Below, piece after piece: positions 28,066 to 36,578 of a DNA stretch of 64,000 nt. The stretch is taken from the NCBI RefSeq assembly GCF_014647895.1, contig NZ_BMQB01000002.1:496001-560000 (forward strand), in the 5' to 3' direction. The translations under genes and the position numbers were made by a program. The DNA comes from Pilimelia anulata. GTDB lineage: Bacteria; Actinomycetota; Actinomycetes; Mycobacteriales; Micromonosporaceae. The notes under the pieces were generated by a model. It ran no database searches and was not told the origin of the DNA. It saw only the letters and a program-made list of their open reading frames with translations. The number at the start of each line of letters is the position of its first letter. The first letter of the stretch is position 1.

Positions 28066-29989
28066 GCGCGCCGCCGGGGCGCGGCAGGAACACCCGGAAC
28101 GTACTGCCGCGCCCCGGCGCCGAGTCCACCGCCACGTCCCCGCCGTGCGCTCGGACCACCCGGCGCACCAGGGCCAGCCCGAGGCCGGGCCCGCCGGCCC
28201 GCCCGGCCGGCTCGCCGACCCGGCCGAACACCTCGAACACCCGCTCCCGGTCCGCCGCGTCGATCCCGACGCCGGTGTCGGTGACGCTCCAGTACGCCCC
28301 GGCCGCGTCCGCCCGGGCGGCCACCGTGATCCGGCCGTCGGCCGGGGTGAACCGGATCGCGTTGGCCAGCAGGTTCTCCAGCGCCCGGCGCAGGTGCCGG
28401 GCGTCCGCGGTCACCGTGATCGGCGGCAGGTGCACGTCGGTGCGCAGCCGCTTGCGGTCCAGCACCGGGCGCAGCAGGGCCAGCAGCTCGCCGGTGATCC
28501 GGTCCAGCCGCAGCGGCGCGACGTCCAGGTCCAGCCGGCCCGCCTCGGCCCGGGACAGGTCCAGCAGCGCGTTGATCAGCCCGAGGAGCTGCCGGCCGCT
28601 GTGCAGGATGTGCCGGCTCCACTGCCCGTGCGTGGCCGCCTCGTCCAGGTCGGACACCAGCAGGTCGGCGAAGCCGATGATCGCGTTCAGCGGGGTGCGC
28701 AGCTCGTGGCTCATCGCGGCCAGGAACTCGCCCTTGGCCCGGTTCGCCGCCCGCAGCGCCCGCACCGACCCGGCCAGCTCGCTGGCCAGCCGGCGCTGCC
28801 CGGCCAGCGCGGCGTCCCGCTCGGCCAGCACCGCGCCGCGCTCGGCGAGCACGCTGGCCTGCGCGGCCAGCCCGGCGAGCAGGTGCAGGTCGTCGTCCCG
28901 GAACAGCCCGGCCCAGGTGTGCAGGACGAGCAGCGCGCCGCCGCGCAGCCGCGGCGCGGGCAACGCCATCGCGGTGACGTGCAGTGGCCGGCCCGCCGCC
29001 GCGGCCCGCGCGGCCGGGTCCCGCAGCAGCCCGTCCGCCGTACCGGCCGGCAGCCGCCGCGGCTGCGGCCCGGCCAGCAGCGCCGCCACCCGGTCCCGGG
29101 GCACCCGCGGCGCCGGACCGGCCACCGGGTCGCCGGCCCGGGCCGCCTCGTGCATCCAGCCGGCGCCGTCCGGGATCAGCACGACCACCACGTCCGCGCG
29201 GGCGATGTCGCGGACCAGTTCGGCGTACCGGTGCCAGACCTCGCCCGGCCGCTCGGTGGCCGGCGCGTCCAGCAGCTTGTGCCCGGCGGCCGCCGCGGTC
29301 GCCGCCGCCCAGGTGCGCCGGGCCCACGGCGGCGGCAGGAACGCCACCAGGTACGCCACCGACGAGGTCAGCATCAGCGCCAGGAAGGCCAGGGCGATCA
29401 CCGTGCCGACGCCGTCGGCCGGGGCGAGCCGGTTGAACCCGTCGTCCGGCGCCCGCCCGCTGATCGTCCCGCCGGCCGCCGCGATCGGCAGCAGGGCCAG
29501 GCAGCAGGTGCCCAGCGTCGCCGCGCGCAGCCGGGCCCGGGCCGAGCCGCGGCGGTGCCGGGCCGCCCCGGCCAGCAGCCCGGCCGCGGCCAGCTCGCCG
29601 CCGAGGAAGACCGCCAGGTACCCCAGCGCGAGCCAGCACGGCAGCGGCCGGGGCGTGAGCAGCAGCGGCCCGGTCAGCGCCAGCGCCCCGGCGGCCGCGG
29701 CCCGGGGCAGCCAGCGCGGCACCGGGCGGAGCTGCCCGACCAGCCGCAGCATCAGGTACGGGTCGGCCAGGTACCCGACCAGCAGCAGCGCCCCGAGCAG
29801 CGGCGGCGGCTGCCGCCCGGCGAGCAGCAGCAGCTCGGTGACCACGCCGAGCAGGGACGCGGCGAAGGCGAGCGCCACCCAGCCCTGCAGCGGCTCGCGC
29901 CGGCGCAGCCAGGTGGCGGCGGCGTGTACGAAGATCACCACTGGGATCAGCACCGCGACCGTGCCCAGCGGCCCGGCCCACCCCATCAC
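28046..29989 (-). CDS. Membrane sensor histidine kinase (seven-helix sensor, GAF-like region, HisKA, HATPase)
   Basis: The 647-residue kinase has a 7TM-like N-terminal sensor (about 8-230). A GAF-like region follows (about 245-380; APRLRGGALLVLHTWAGLF), then a coiled coil, HisKA with MSHELRTPLNAII, and HATPase_c with NLLANAIRF and DTGVGI. The phosphate acceptor is the His in SHELRTP. GTG 29989 precedes an ATG (29986), and either may start. It lacks an adjacent response regulator. The C-terminal tail overlaps the convergent glycosyltransferase gene. The whole architecture is shared with the kinase at 44210. Confidence 0.9.
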   Translation of the reverse strand: MMGWAGPLGTVAVLIPVVIFVHAAATWLRRREPLQGWVALAFAASLLGVVTELLLLAGRQPPPLLGALLLVGYLADPYLMLRLVGQLRPVPRWLPRAAAAGALALTGPLLLTPRPLPCWLALGYLAVFLGGELAAAGLLAGAARHRRGSARARLRAATLGTCCLALLPIAAAGGTISGRAPDDGFNRLAPADGVGTVIALAFLALMLTSSVAYLVAFLPPPWARRTWAAATAAAAGHKLLDAPATERPGEVWHRYAELVRDIARADVVVVLIPDGAGWMHEAARAGDPVAGPAPRVPRDRVAALLAGPQPRRLPAGTADGLLRDPAARAAAAGRPLHVTAMALPAPRLRGGALLVLHTWAGLFRDDDLHLLAGLAAQASVLAERGAVLAERDAALAGQRRLASELAGSVRALRAANRAKGEFLAAMSHELRTPLNAIIGFADLLVSDLDEAATHGQWSRHILHSGRQLLGLINALLDLSRAEAGRLDLDVAPLRLDRITGELLALLRPVLDRKRLRTDVHLPPITVTADARHLRRALENLLANAIRFTPADGRITVAARADAAGAYWSVTDTGVGIDAADRERVFEVFGRVGEPAGRAGGPGLGLALVRRVVRAHGGDVAVDSAPGRGSTFRVFLPRPGGALSSGSR

Positions 29990-30048
29990 TCGCCCACCGC
30001 CCGATCAGGACCCCGGACCTCCGCCGGGGCGGCCACCACGGTAGCGGT

Positions 30049-30446
30049 TCACCCGCGCAGCAGCGAGACCGCGTGCGCGACGGCGCCGGCCAGCCTCGGC
30101 TCGGCCGGGTGGCCAGCGGGCGGCCCAGTGGGCCAGCCCGCGGCCGAACTCGGCGACCCGGCCGGGGGCGGGGTGGCGCGCAGCGCCCGGACGGCGTGCC
30201 CGACCGGATGAGCCGGTCCCGGTACCCGTCGAGCCCGCCGGGGTACGGTGCCGGCGGCGAGCGCCTCGGCCACCATCGGGGCGTGTGGGACAACCAGCCG
30301 GCGCGCTCGGGCCCGCTGCCGGCGAGCCGGTCGAGGGCGGCGTCGAGGGCGTTGTCGGGGGATGCGGTCGTGCGCCGATCGTCCGACCTGAACCGGACTT
30401 CACCGCAGCCCGCGGTGTCCGCGGGTTGCCCCGTCGATATCCGCAT
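30049..30446 (-). pseudogene. Decayed questin-oxidase-family (DUF4243) gene fragment
   Basis: No single frame is intact, but all three minus-strand frames carry pieces of one family in the right order. They are PDNALDAALDRLAGSGPERA, then HAPMVAEALA after a one-base deletion, GLDGYRDRLI back in the first frame, VGHAVRALRATP in the second, and GRVAEFGRGLAHWAARW in the third. Members normally read ...HAPM-AEALA...W-DGYRDRL...GHAVRAL...ELGRGLAYWAARW over about 350 residues. The segment between DGYRDRL and GHAVRAL is largely deleted and the C-terminal part is lost. Family assignment comes from remembered motif order and no profile was run. ATG 30446 is only the edge of the first fragment. Confidence 0.6.
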
Positions 30447-30678
30447 TCGTCGGACCAGTCATAACCGGCATTCCCGATATCAGCCATGGCGCGCGCGGCG
30501 CTACCCGGTGCCCGGGCCGGGTGCCGGCCGCGGCCGTCCGCACCGCCGCCGGCACCCGCCGGACGCCCCACAGCGGCCCACCCGCCGCTGTCGTCCGATC
30601 GGCCCCGTTGATCCGAAGCCTGCGCCGGCGCGTACCTCAGTCCGTCACACCCGGGCGTGGTGTCATGAGGAGGTCGGC
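30447..30678. other. Non-coding stretch upstream of the DUF4142 gene
   Basis: These 232 bp, together with the pseudogene, make a gap of about 690 bp without an intact gene. They hold two copies of CGATATC (around 30435 and 30475) and the promoter region of the DUF4142 gene. I see no further coding signal. Confidence 0.5.
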
Positions 30679-31524
30679 GTGTTCGCTATCGGTGGTATGT
30701 CGAGGTGGGGCAGGCGCCTCACGGGGTTGGCGATCGCCGCTGCCACGATGGTTCTGTTGAGCCCCGGCGTCGGCCGTGCCGAACCCGGCGTGCCGGACCC
30801 CCCGAACGAGCTGATCCCCGACCGCGGCGTCGGCGCCATCGCCGCGGCCGACCGCGACTTCGTGGTGAAGGTGCGCCTGGCCGGCCTGTGGGAGATCCCC
30901 GCCGGCGGGCTGGCGCAGGACCGGTCGCAGAACGACCGGATCAAGTCCGTCGGGCGCGACATCGCCGACCAGCACCGGGAACTCGACCGCCTGGTCGTCG
31001 AGGCGGCCCGCAAGCTCGGGGTCTCCCTGCCCGACGAGCCCAACGCGGACCAGCAGGGCTGGCTCAACGAGATGCGCAACTCGCGGGGTACCCAGTTCGA
31101 CCAGATCTACATCGACCGGCTGCGGGCGGCGCACGGGAAGATCTTCCCCGCCATCGCGACGATCCGCGCCAGCACCCGCAACGACACGGTGCGCAAGCTC
31201 GCCCAGCGCGCGAACCAGTTCGTCATGACCCACATGACGCTGCTGGAGAGCAGCGGAATCGTCAACTTCGCGGCCCTGCCGACCGCGCCGCCGCCGTCCC
31301 CCGCGGCCGCCGGCGGCGCCAACGCGGGAGCGCGGGCGGGCGGGGTCGGCAGCACCAGGGTGCGGCCGGCTTCGGTGATCAGTGGTGTTCCGCCGAACGT
31401 CAACACCACCCTGCTGATCGTCATGGCGATGGCCGGCGTCGGGCTGGTCGTCCTGGTCGGCAGCCGGATGGTGCGGCGGGGCGCCCGGGTCCGCCGGTAT
31501 CGGTCGCCGCGGCACAGCGACTGA
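30679..31524 (+). CDS. Secreted DUF4142 (ferritin-like) protein with C-terminal membrane anchor
   Basis: The 281-residue protein has an N-terminal signal sequence (residues 7-35, LTGLAIAAATMVLLS...). A four-helix DUF4142 domain follows (about 50-200; DRDFVVKVRLAGLWEIPAGG, SVGRDIADQHRELDRLV), then a Pro/Ala/Gly linker and a C-terminal membrane helix (about 243-263) with a basic tail. The domain is a ferritin-like fold that in most bacteria lacks the metal ligands; its role is unknown. GTG 30679 sits six bases after AGGAGG (30668-30673). It is convergent with the helicase gene and separated from it by a strong terminator. Confidence 0.8.
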   Translation: MFAIGGMSRWGRRLTGLAIAAATMVLLSPGVGRAEPGVPDPPNELIPDRGVGAIAAADRDFVVKVRLAGLWEIPAGGLAQDRSQNDRIKSVGRDIADQHRELDRLVVEAARKLGVSLPDEPNADQQGWLNEMRNSRGTQFDQIYIDRLRAAHGKIFPAIATIRASTRNDTVRKLAQRANQFVMTHMTLLESSGIVNFAALPTAPPPSPAAAGGANAGARAGGVGSTRVRPASVISGVPPNVNTTLLIVMAMAGVGLVVLVGSRMVRRGARVRRYRSPRHSD

Positions 31525-31528
31525 CGGT

Positions 31529-31572
31529 GGTCGAGTCCCCGGCACCAGTCGGCCGGTGCCGGGGATTCGACC
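31529..31572. terminator. Bidirectional terminator between the DUF4142 and helicase genes
   Basis: An 18-bp arm at 31529-31546 pairs with 31555-31572 across an 8-nt loop, with a single G-T wobble. It fills the 49-bp gap between two convergent stop codons (31522-31524 and 31574-31576). Confidence 0.85.
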
Positions 31573-31573
31573 G

Positions 31574-34093
31574 TCAGTGCGGGCCGACCGCGGTGACCCG
31601 CAGGACGGCCGCGCCGGCCGCGTCGGAGGCGGCCAGGTCGACCTCGGCCGAGATCCCCCAGTCGTGGTCCCCGTCGGGGTCGTCGAGGATCTGCCGTACC
31701 GTCCAGCGCTGCGCGCCCCGGTCCACCAGCAGCAGGCCCGGCCCGCGGGCTGCCGGGCCGGTGCCGATGTCGGCGTACTCGGCGAAGTACGGCGCCAGCG
31801 CCGCCGCCCACGCGTCCGCGCCCCAGCCGTCGGCGGCGTCCAGCTCGCCCAGCTCGTCCCAGCGGCGGCGGGCGGCCAGGTCGACCCGGCGGAACAGCGC
31901 GTTGCGGACCAGCACGGTGAACGCCCGGGCGTTGCGGGTGACGCCCGGCGGCTCGGGCGGGGTGACCGGGGCGGTCGGGTCGTCGGTGGGGGAGCGCAGC
32001 CGCTCCCACTCGTCGATCAGGCTGGAATCGACCTGCCGGACCAACTCACCCAGCCACTCGATCAGGTCGGCCAGCTCGTCGGTCTTGACCTCGTCGGGGA
32101 CGGTCTGGCGCAGGGTGCGGTAGGCGTCGGCGAGGTACCGCAGCACCAGCCCCTCGGACCGGGCCAGGCCGTACAGGCTCACGTACTCGCCGAAGGTCAT
32201 CGCCCGCTCGTACAGGTCGCGGACCACCGACTTCGGCGACAGCTCGTGGTCGGCCACCCACGGGTGCCCGCGCCGGTACATCTCGTACGCGGCGTCCAGC
32301 AGCTCGGCGAGCGGCTTCGGGTGGGTGACGTCCTCCAGCAGCTCCATCCGCTGGTCGTACTCGATCCCGTCGGCCTTCATCGCCGCGACCGCCTCGCCGC
32401 GGGCCTTGTGCTGCTGCGCGGAGAGGATCTGCCGCGGGTTGTCCAGGATCGACTCGACCACCGACACGACGTCCAGGGCGTACGTGGGGGCGGCGCGGTC
32501 GAGCAGCTCCAGCGCGGCCAGGGCCAGCGGGGCGAGCGGCTGGTTGAGAGCGAAGTCGTACTGCAGGTCCAGGGTCAGCCGGACCCGCCGGCCGTCCGGG
32601 TCGGGCTCGGCGAGCTGCTCGACGACCCCGCCGGCCAGCAGCGCCCGGTACGCGGCGACGGCCGCCCGGATGTGCCGGCGCTGGGCGGCGGGCTCCTCGT
32701 GGTTGTCGGTGAGCAGCTTGCGCATGGCCGCGAACGGGTCGCCGGGGCGGCCGATGACGTTGAGCAGCATCGCGTGCGACACCCGGAACCGGGAGGTCAG
32801 CGGCTCGGGGTCGGCGGCCACCAGCCGGTCGTACGTGGGCTGCCCCCAGCCGACCGCCCCCTCCGGCGGCTTCTTCTTGACCACCTTGCGCCGCTTCTTC
32901 GGGTCGTCGCCGGCCTTGGCCAGCGCGCGCTCGTTGTCGATGACGTGCTCGGGCGCCTGGACGACGACGGTGCCGATCGTGTCGAAGCCGGCCCGGCCGG
33001 CCCGGCCGGCGATCTGGTGGAACTCGCGGGCGTACAGCAGGCGGGTGCGCACGCCGTCGTACTTGGACAGGCCGGTGAACAGCACGGTCCGGATCGGGAT
33101 GTTGATCCCGACGCCGAGGGTGTCGGTGCCGCAGATGACCTTCATCAGCCCCTGCTGGGCGAGCGTCTCGACCAGCCGCCGGTACTTGGGCAGCATGCCC
33201 GCGTGGTGCACGCCGATGCCGCTGCGGACCAGCTTGGACAGGGTCCTCCCGAACCCGGAGGAGAAGCGGAAGTTGCCGATCGCCTCGGCGATCAGGTCCT
33301 TCTCGGCCCGGGTGCAGACGTTCATCGACAGCAGCGCCTGGGCGCGTTCGAGGGCGGCGGCCTGGGTGAAGTGCACGACGTACACCGGGGACTGCTTGGT
33401 GGACAGCAGCTCCTCGAGCGTCTCGTGCAGCGGCGTGGTGGCGTACGAGAAGATCAGCGGGACCGGCCGCTGGGCCGAGCGGACGACGGCGGTGGTGCGG
33501 CCGGTGCGCCGGGTCAGGTCGGTCTCGAACCGGGCCATGTCGCCGAGCGTCGCCGACATGAGGACGAACTGCGCCCGGGGGAGTTCCAGCAGCGGGACCT
33601 GCCAGGCCCAGCCGCGGTCGGGCTCGGCGTAGAAGTGGAACTCGTCCATGACGACCTGGCCGCAGTCGGCCTTCGCGCCGTCGCGCAGGGCGATGTTGGC
33701 GAGGATCTCGGCGGTGCAGCAGATGACGTCGGCGTCGGGGTTGACGCTGGCGTCGCCGGTGAGCATGCCGACGTGGTGCGCGCCGAAGACGTCGCACAGG
33801 GCGAAGAACTTCTCGCTGACCAGGGCCTTGATCGGGGCGGTGTAGAAGGTGCGGACGCGCTGGGCGAGCGCGTGGAAGTGGGCCCCGGTGGCGACCAGGC
33901 TCTTGCCGGAGCCGGTGGGGGTGCTGAGGATGACGTTCGACCCGGAGACGATCTCCATCAGGGCCTCGTCCTGGTGCGGGTAGAGCGGCAGGCCCTGCTC
34001 GCCGGCCCAGGAGGCGAACGCGTCGTACACGGCGTCGGCGTCCGGCGGCGACCCGTCGGGGCCGTCCGGGGGCAGCCGGTCGAACAGCGTCAC
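31574..34093 (-). CDS. DEAD/DEAH-box (Ski2/Mtr4-like DExH) RNA helicase
   Basis: This 839-residue superfamily-II helicase has motif I TPTGSGKS (58-65), motif II DEFH (150-153), motif III SATLGD (180-185) and motif VI QIAGRAGR (359-366). The long C-terminal region after the RecA-like domains is helical. A basic KKRRKVVKKK insertion sits near 395. The DEFH form of motif II and the architecture suggest RNA duplex unwinding of Ski2/Mtr4 type, but its RNA targets in actinobacteria are unknown. The GTG start at 34093 overlaps the trmB stop in GTGA, so it is translationally coupled to the tRNA methyltransferase. Confidence 0.9.
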   Translation of the reverse strand: MTLFDRLPPDGPDGSPPDADAVYDAFASWAGEQGLPLYPHQDEALMEIVSGSNVILSTPTGSGKSLVATGAHFHALAQRVRTFYTAPIKALVSEKFFALCDVFGAHHVGMLTGDASVNPDADVICCTAEILANIALRDGAKADCGQVVMDEFHFYAEPDRGWAWQVPLLELPRAQFVLMSATLGDMARFETDLTRRTGRTTAVVRSAQRPVPLIFSYATTPLHETLEELLSTKQSPVYVVHFTQAAALERAQALLSMNVCTRAEKDLIAEAIGNFRFSSGFGRTLSKLVRSGIGVHHAGMLPKYRRLVETLAQQGLMKVICGTDTLGVGINIPIRTVLFTGLSKYDGVRTRLLYAREFHQIAGRAGRAGFDTIGTVVVQAPEHVIDNERALAKAGDDPKKRRKVVKKKPPEGAVGWGQPTYDRLVAADPEPLTSRFRVSHAMLLNVIGRPGDPFAAMRKLLTDNHEEPAAQRRHIRAAVAAYRALLAGGVVEQLAEPDPDGRRVRLTLDLQYDFALNQPLAPLALAALELLDRAAPTYALDVVSVVESILDNPRQILSAQQHKARGEAVAAMKADGIEYDQRMELLEDVTHPKPLAELLDAAYEMYRRGHPWVADHELSPKSVVRDLYERAMTFGEYVSLYGLARSEGLVLRYLADAYRTLRQTVPDEVKTDELADLIEWLGELVRQVDSSLIDEWERLRSPTDDPTAPVTPPEPPGVTRNARAFTVLVRNALFRRVDLAARRRWDELGELDAADGWGADAWAAALAPYFAEYADIGTGPAARGPGLLLVDRGAQRWTVRQILDDPDGDHDWGISAEVDLAASDAAGAAVLRVTAVGPH

Positions 34094-34821
34094 GCCGCCC
34101 CCGCCCGGTCGGCCGCGGGTTCGCCGTGCTGCCCGGCCCCGCGGCGGCGCAGGATCAGGTCGCGGACGGTCCGGCCGGCGTGCAGGCCGCGGCGCTCGAA
34201 CTTGGTCACCGGGCGGTGCTCCGGGCGGGGGGCCCAGCCGCCGTACGGGTTGACCAGCTCGGGGTCGGCGGTCAGCGCGGCCAGCGCCGCGTCGGCGTAG
34301 TCGGCCCAGTCGGTCGCCATGTGAAGGGTGCCGCCGGGGCGCAGCCGGGAGCGCAGCAGCGGCACGTGCGCCGGCTGGACGAGCCGCCGCCGGTGGTGCC
34401 GGGACTTGGGCCACGGGTCGGGGAAGTACAGGTGGATGGCGTCGAGGCTGTCCGGCGGGAGCTGGTGGCGCAGCAGGTCGAGGGCGTCGCCGCGGGCCAC
34501 CCGCACGTTGGTCAGCCCGACATCGACGACGAGCCGCAGCAGGTTGCCGATGCCGGGTACGTGCACGTCGGTGGCGAGGTAGTCGCGGTCGCGGTCGGCG
34601 CTGGCCATCGCGGCGGTGGCCGTACCCATGCCGAAGCCGATCTCCAGGACCAGCGGGGCGGTGCGGCCGAACAGCGCGGCCGGGTCCAGCGGTGGGGCTG
34701 GGGCCTCGGCGACGTCCACGCCGTACGCGGGCCAGTGGTCGGCCACGGCGGCGGCGTTGGTCTCGCTCAGCCGCCCGCGCATGGTGAACGTCCGCACCCT
34801 GGCCATCCGCCGCTCGCGCAC
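34090..34821 (-). CDS. trmB: tRNA (guanine-N7-)-methyltransferase TrmB
   Basis: TrmB methylates G46 of tRNA using S-adenosylmethionine. The product, 243 residues from the chosen start, has the SAM motif LVLEIGFGMGT (58-68), the tRNA-binding YFPDPWPKSRHHRRRL, and the closing TKFERRGL. GTG 34821 is selected because GGGAGGAG stands five to six bases ahead. An alternative GTG at 34884 lacks a Shine-Dalgarno and would add a low-complexity repeat (TAATGGRTAATGG). Its stop overlaps the start of the helicase gene. Confidence 0.93.
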   Translation of the reverse strand: MRERRMARVRTFTMRGRLSETNAAAVADHWPAYGVDVAEAPAPPLDPAALFGRTAPLVLEIGFGMGTATAAMASADRDRDYLATDVHVPGIGNLLRLVVDVGLTNVRVARGDALDLLRHQLPPDSLDAIHLYFPDPWPKSRHHRRRLVQPAHVPLLRSRLRPGGTLHMATDWADYADAALAALTADPELVNPYGGWAPRPEHRPVTKFERRGLHAGRTVRDLILRRRGAGQHGEPAADRAGAA

Positions 34822-34973
34822 GCGCGCTCCTCCCGTCGCCGCCGTCCGGCCGCCCGTCGCCGCGGTCCGACCGCGCCCCGCCACTGTAGTTGCCGCGCCC
34901 GGGTGCCCCGCTCGTGGGCTTTCGCCCGACCCGCCACCGCCGCCGCCGCGACTTTGGTCGTGAATCGTGCGTT

Positions 34974-36110
34974 ATGGAAAATATGTCCGTATCTGTGGAG
35001 ACCCGGCCCGGTGACGCGACCGTACGGATCCCGCACCCCGCCGGGGCGCGGCCGGCGGCCGCCACCCGGCTGTACGGGCTCGACCTGCTGCGCGTCGTCG
35101 CCATCTGCGGCGTCGTCGCCATCCACGTGATCGGCATGGTGCTCGGCCACGACGACCTGCGCGGCACCGTGACCTGGTGGGGCGCCGCGGTGCTGGACAT
35201 CGGCTTCATCTGGGCCGTACCGGTCTTCGTGATGATCAGCGGGGCGCTGGTGCTGCACCCGCGCGGCCACGCCGCCGGGCCCGGCACCTTCTACCGCAAG
35301 CGGTTCCTGCGCATCCTGCCCGCGCTCGTCGTCTGGCACCTGGTGTACCTGGTCGGGGTCCGGATGCTGTGGCGCGGCGAGGACCTCGGCTTCGAGCGGA
35401 TCGCCCGGCTGGTGCTCGACGCGAAGGTGTTCACCGCGCTGTACTTCCTCTGGCTCATCGCCGGGCTGTACCTGGTCGCGCCCGTGCTCGCGGCGTTCCT
35501 GCGCGACGGCGGGCCGCGCCGGGCCGGGCGGACCGCGGCGATCGCGCTGTGCTGGACGCTCGGCGTGACCGTCCTGGTCGGCGCGTACCAGGTGCTCGGC
35601 TCGCCCCGGCCGCAGACGTACGGCGCGTGGACGATGTGGTGGCCGTACGTCGGGTACTTCGTCGCCGGCTGGGCGCTGCACGCGGTCGTGCTGTCCCGGC
35701 GGGCGCTCGCCGCCGTGGGCCTCGGCACGGCGGCGCTGGTGCTCGCGCTGGTGTACCAGTGGGGGGTGCGCCCGCGGCACGGCACGCTCCAGGTGCTGCT
35801 GCCGGTCAACTACCTCGGCCCGACCGTGGCGCTGGCGGCGATCGGGGTGTTCCTGCTCGCGGTGAACCTCGGCAACCGGTGGCGGCCGGGGCCGGCGGCC
35901 GGGCGGCGGCTGGCCCGGCTGGCGGATGCGACGTTCGGGGTGTTCCTGGTGCACCTGCTGGTGTACGAGGTGATCAAGGCGGCGGTGCCGGCGATGGCCG
36001 AGGCGCGGTCGCTGCCGGTGATGCTGGGCGCGTACGGGCTGGTGCTCGCGGCGTCGTTCGCGATCTCGCTGGGGGCGGCCCGGGTGCCGTACCTGCGGAC
36101 GATCTTCTGA
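34974..36110 (+). CDS. Acyltransferase family 3 membrane protein
   Basis: This 378-residue protein has ten predicted membrane helices and the acyltransferase-3 signature near the N-terminus (LYGLDLLRVVAICGVVAIHV, catalytic-type His in AIHV). It also has ISGALVL and RKRFLRILPALVVW. Members transfer acetyl or other acyl groups to sugars of the envelope. ATG 34974 precedes MENMSVS; an upstream in-frame ATG (34890) is less likely. It diverges from trmB. The acyl-transfer target could be a product of the transferase cluster, but nothing in the sequence shows this. Confidence 0.85.
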   Translation: MENMSVSVETRPGDATVRIPHPAGARPAAATRLYGLDLLRVVAICGVVAIHVIGMVLGHDDLRGTVTWWGAAVLDIGFIWAVPVFVMISGALVLHPRGHAAGPGTFYRKRFLRILPALVVWHLVYLVGVRMLWRGEDLGFERIARLVLDAKVFTALYFLWLIAGLYLVAPVLAAFLRDGGPRRAGRTAAIALCWTLGVTVLVGAYQVLGSPRPQTYGAWTMWWPYVGYFVAGWALHAVVLSRRALAAVGLGTAALVLALVYQWGVRPRHGTLQVLLPVNYLGPTVALAAIGVFLLAVNLGNRWRPGPAAGRRLARLADATFGVFLVHLLVYEVIKAAVPAMAEARSLPVMLGAYGLVLAASFAISLGAARVPYLRTIF

Positions 36111-36578
36111 TCGTCCGGCCGAGCGCCGCGGCCGGCGGTGCCCGGCGCGCCGCGCCGGGCGGCACCGGCGGTGGGGCGGGCGCGGGCGGCACCGGCGGTG
36201 GGCGGGCGCGGGCGGCGACGGCGGTGGGGCTGGCGGCGACGGCGGTCCGGGGCGCGGCTGCGGTGCCCCGGCGGGGCACCGCAGCTCGGCGGGACGGCGT
36301 GGGCCGGGTGGGGCCCCACCGAAGGGCGGTCCCGCCGATAATCGGTGCGTCCGGCTGGGGTGGCCGGCCGGTGGGGCCGGTTTGCCGGCGCGCCGATGTA
36401 CCCCCGTTGACGAGGACCGCCGTCAATGGTGAGTCAAGCCTGGCCGGAGTTAACGGTGTTCGCTGTCAGGTATCCGACAGTTCTTTGGTCAACCTTTCGG
36501 TGGCCTTACGGTCGGTATACGGCCGCTCGCGATCACGTAACGCTGTGTGCGCTATGACCGTGCGTGCGGGTTGCCGGG
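36111..36578. other. 468-bp convergent intergenic region with GC-rich direct repeats
   Basis: No gene is seen. Two near-identical units (36161-36187, 27 nt; 36188-36213, 26 nt) carry GGCACCGGCGG and a G/C-rich tail, followed by degenerate copies to about 36240. A perfect terminator hairpin follows, and the right third (36430-36578) is clearly lower in GC. The acyltransferase and the protease converge here. Confidence 0.7.
36257..36285. terminator. Perfect 13-bp hairpin terminator (bidirectional)
   Basis: 36257-36269 is the exact reverse complement of 36273-36285, leaving a three-base loop. It lies 147 bp after the acyltransferase stop and upstream of the 3' end of the convergent protease gene. 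There is no T-tract. Confidence 0.8.

Noticed and set aside
25191..30044. A plus-strand open frame of about 1600 residues across the fused transferase and the kinase
   Set aside because: It has no domain logic and reads through the transferase in the wrong frame and the kinase in antisense; it is a GC-bias artefact.
34822..34884. trmB start at GTG 34884
   Set aside because: It adds a repeat-like TAATGGRTAATGG segment and has no Shine-Dalgarno, whereas GTG 34821 has GGGAGGAG.
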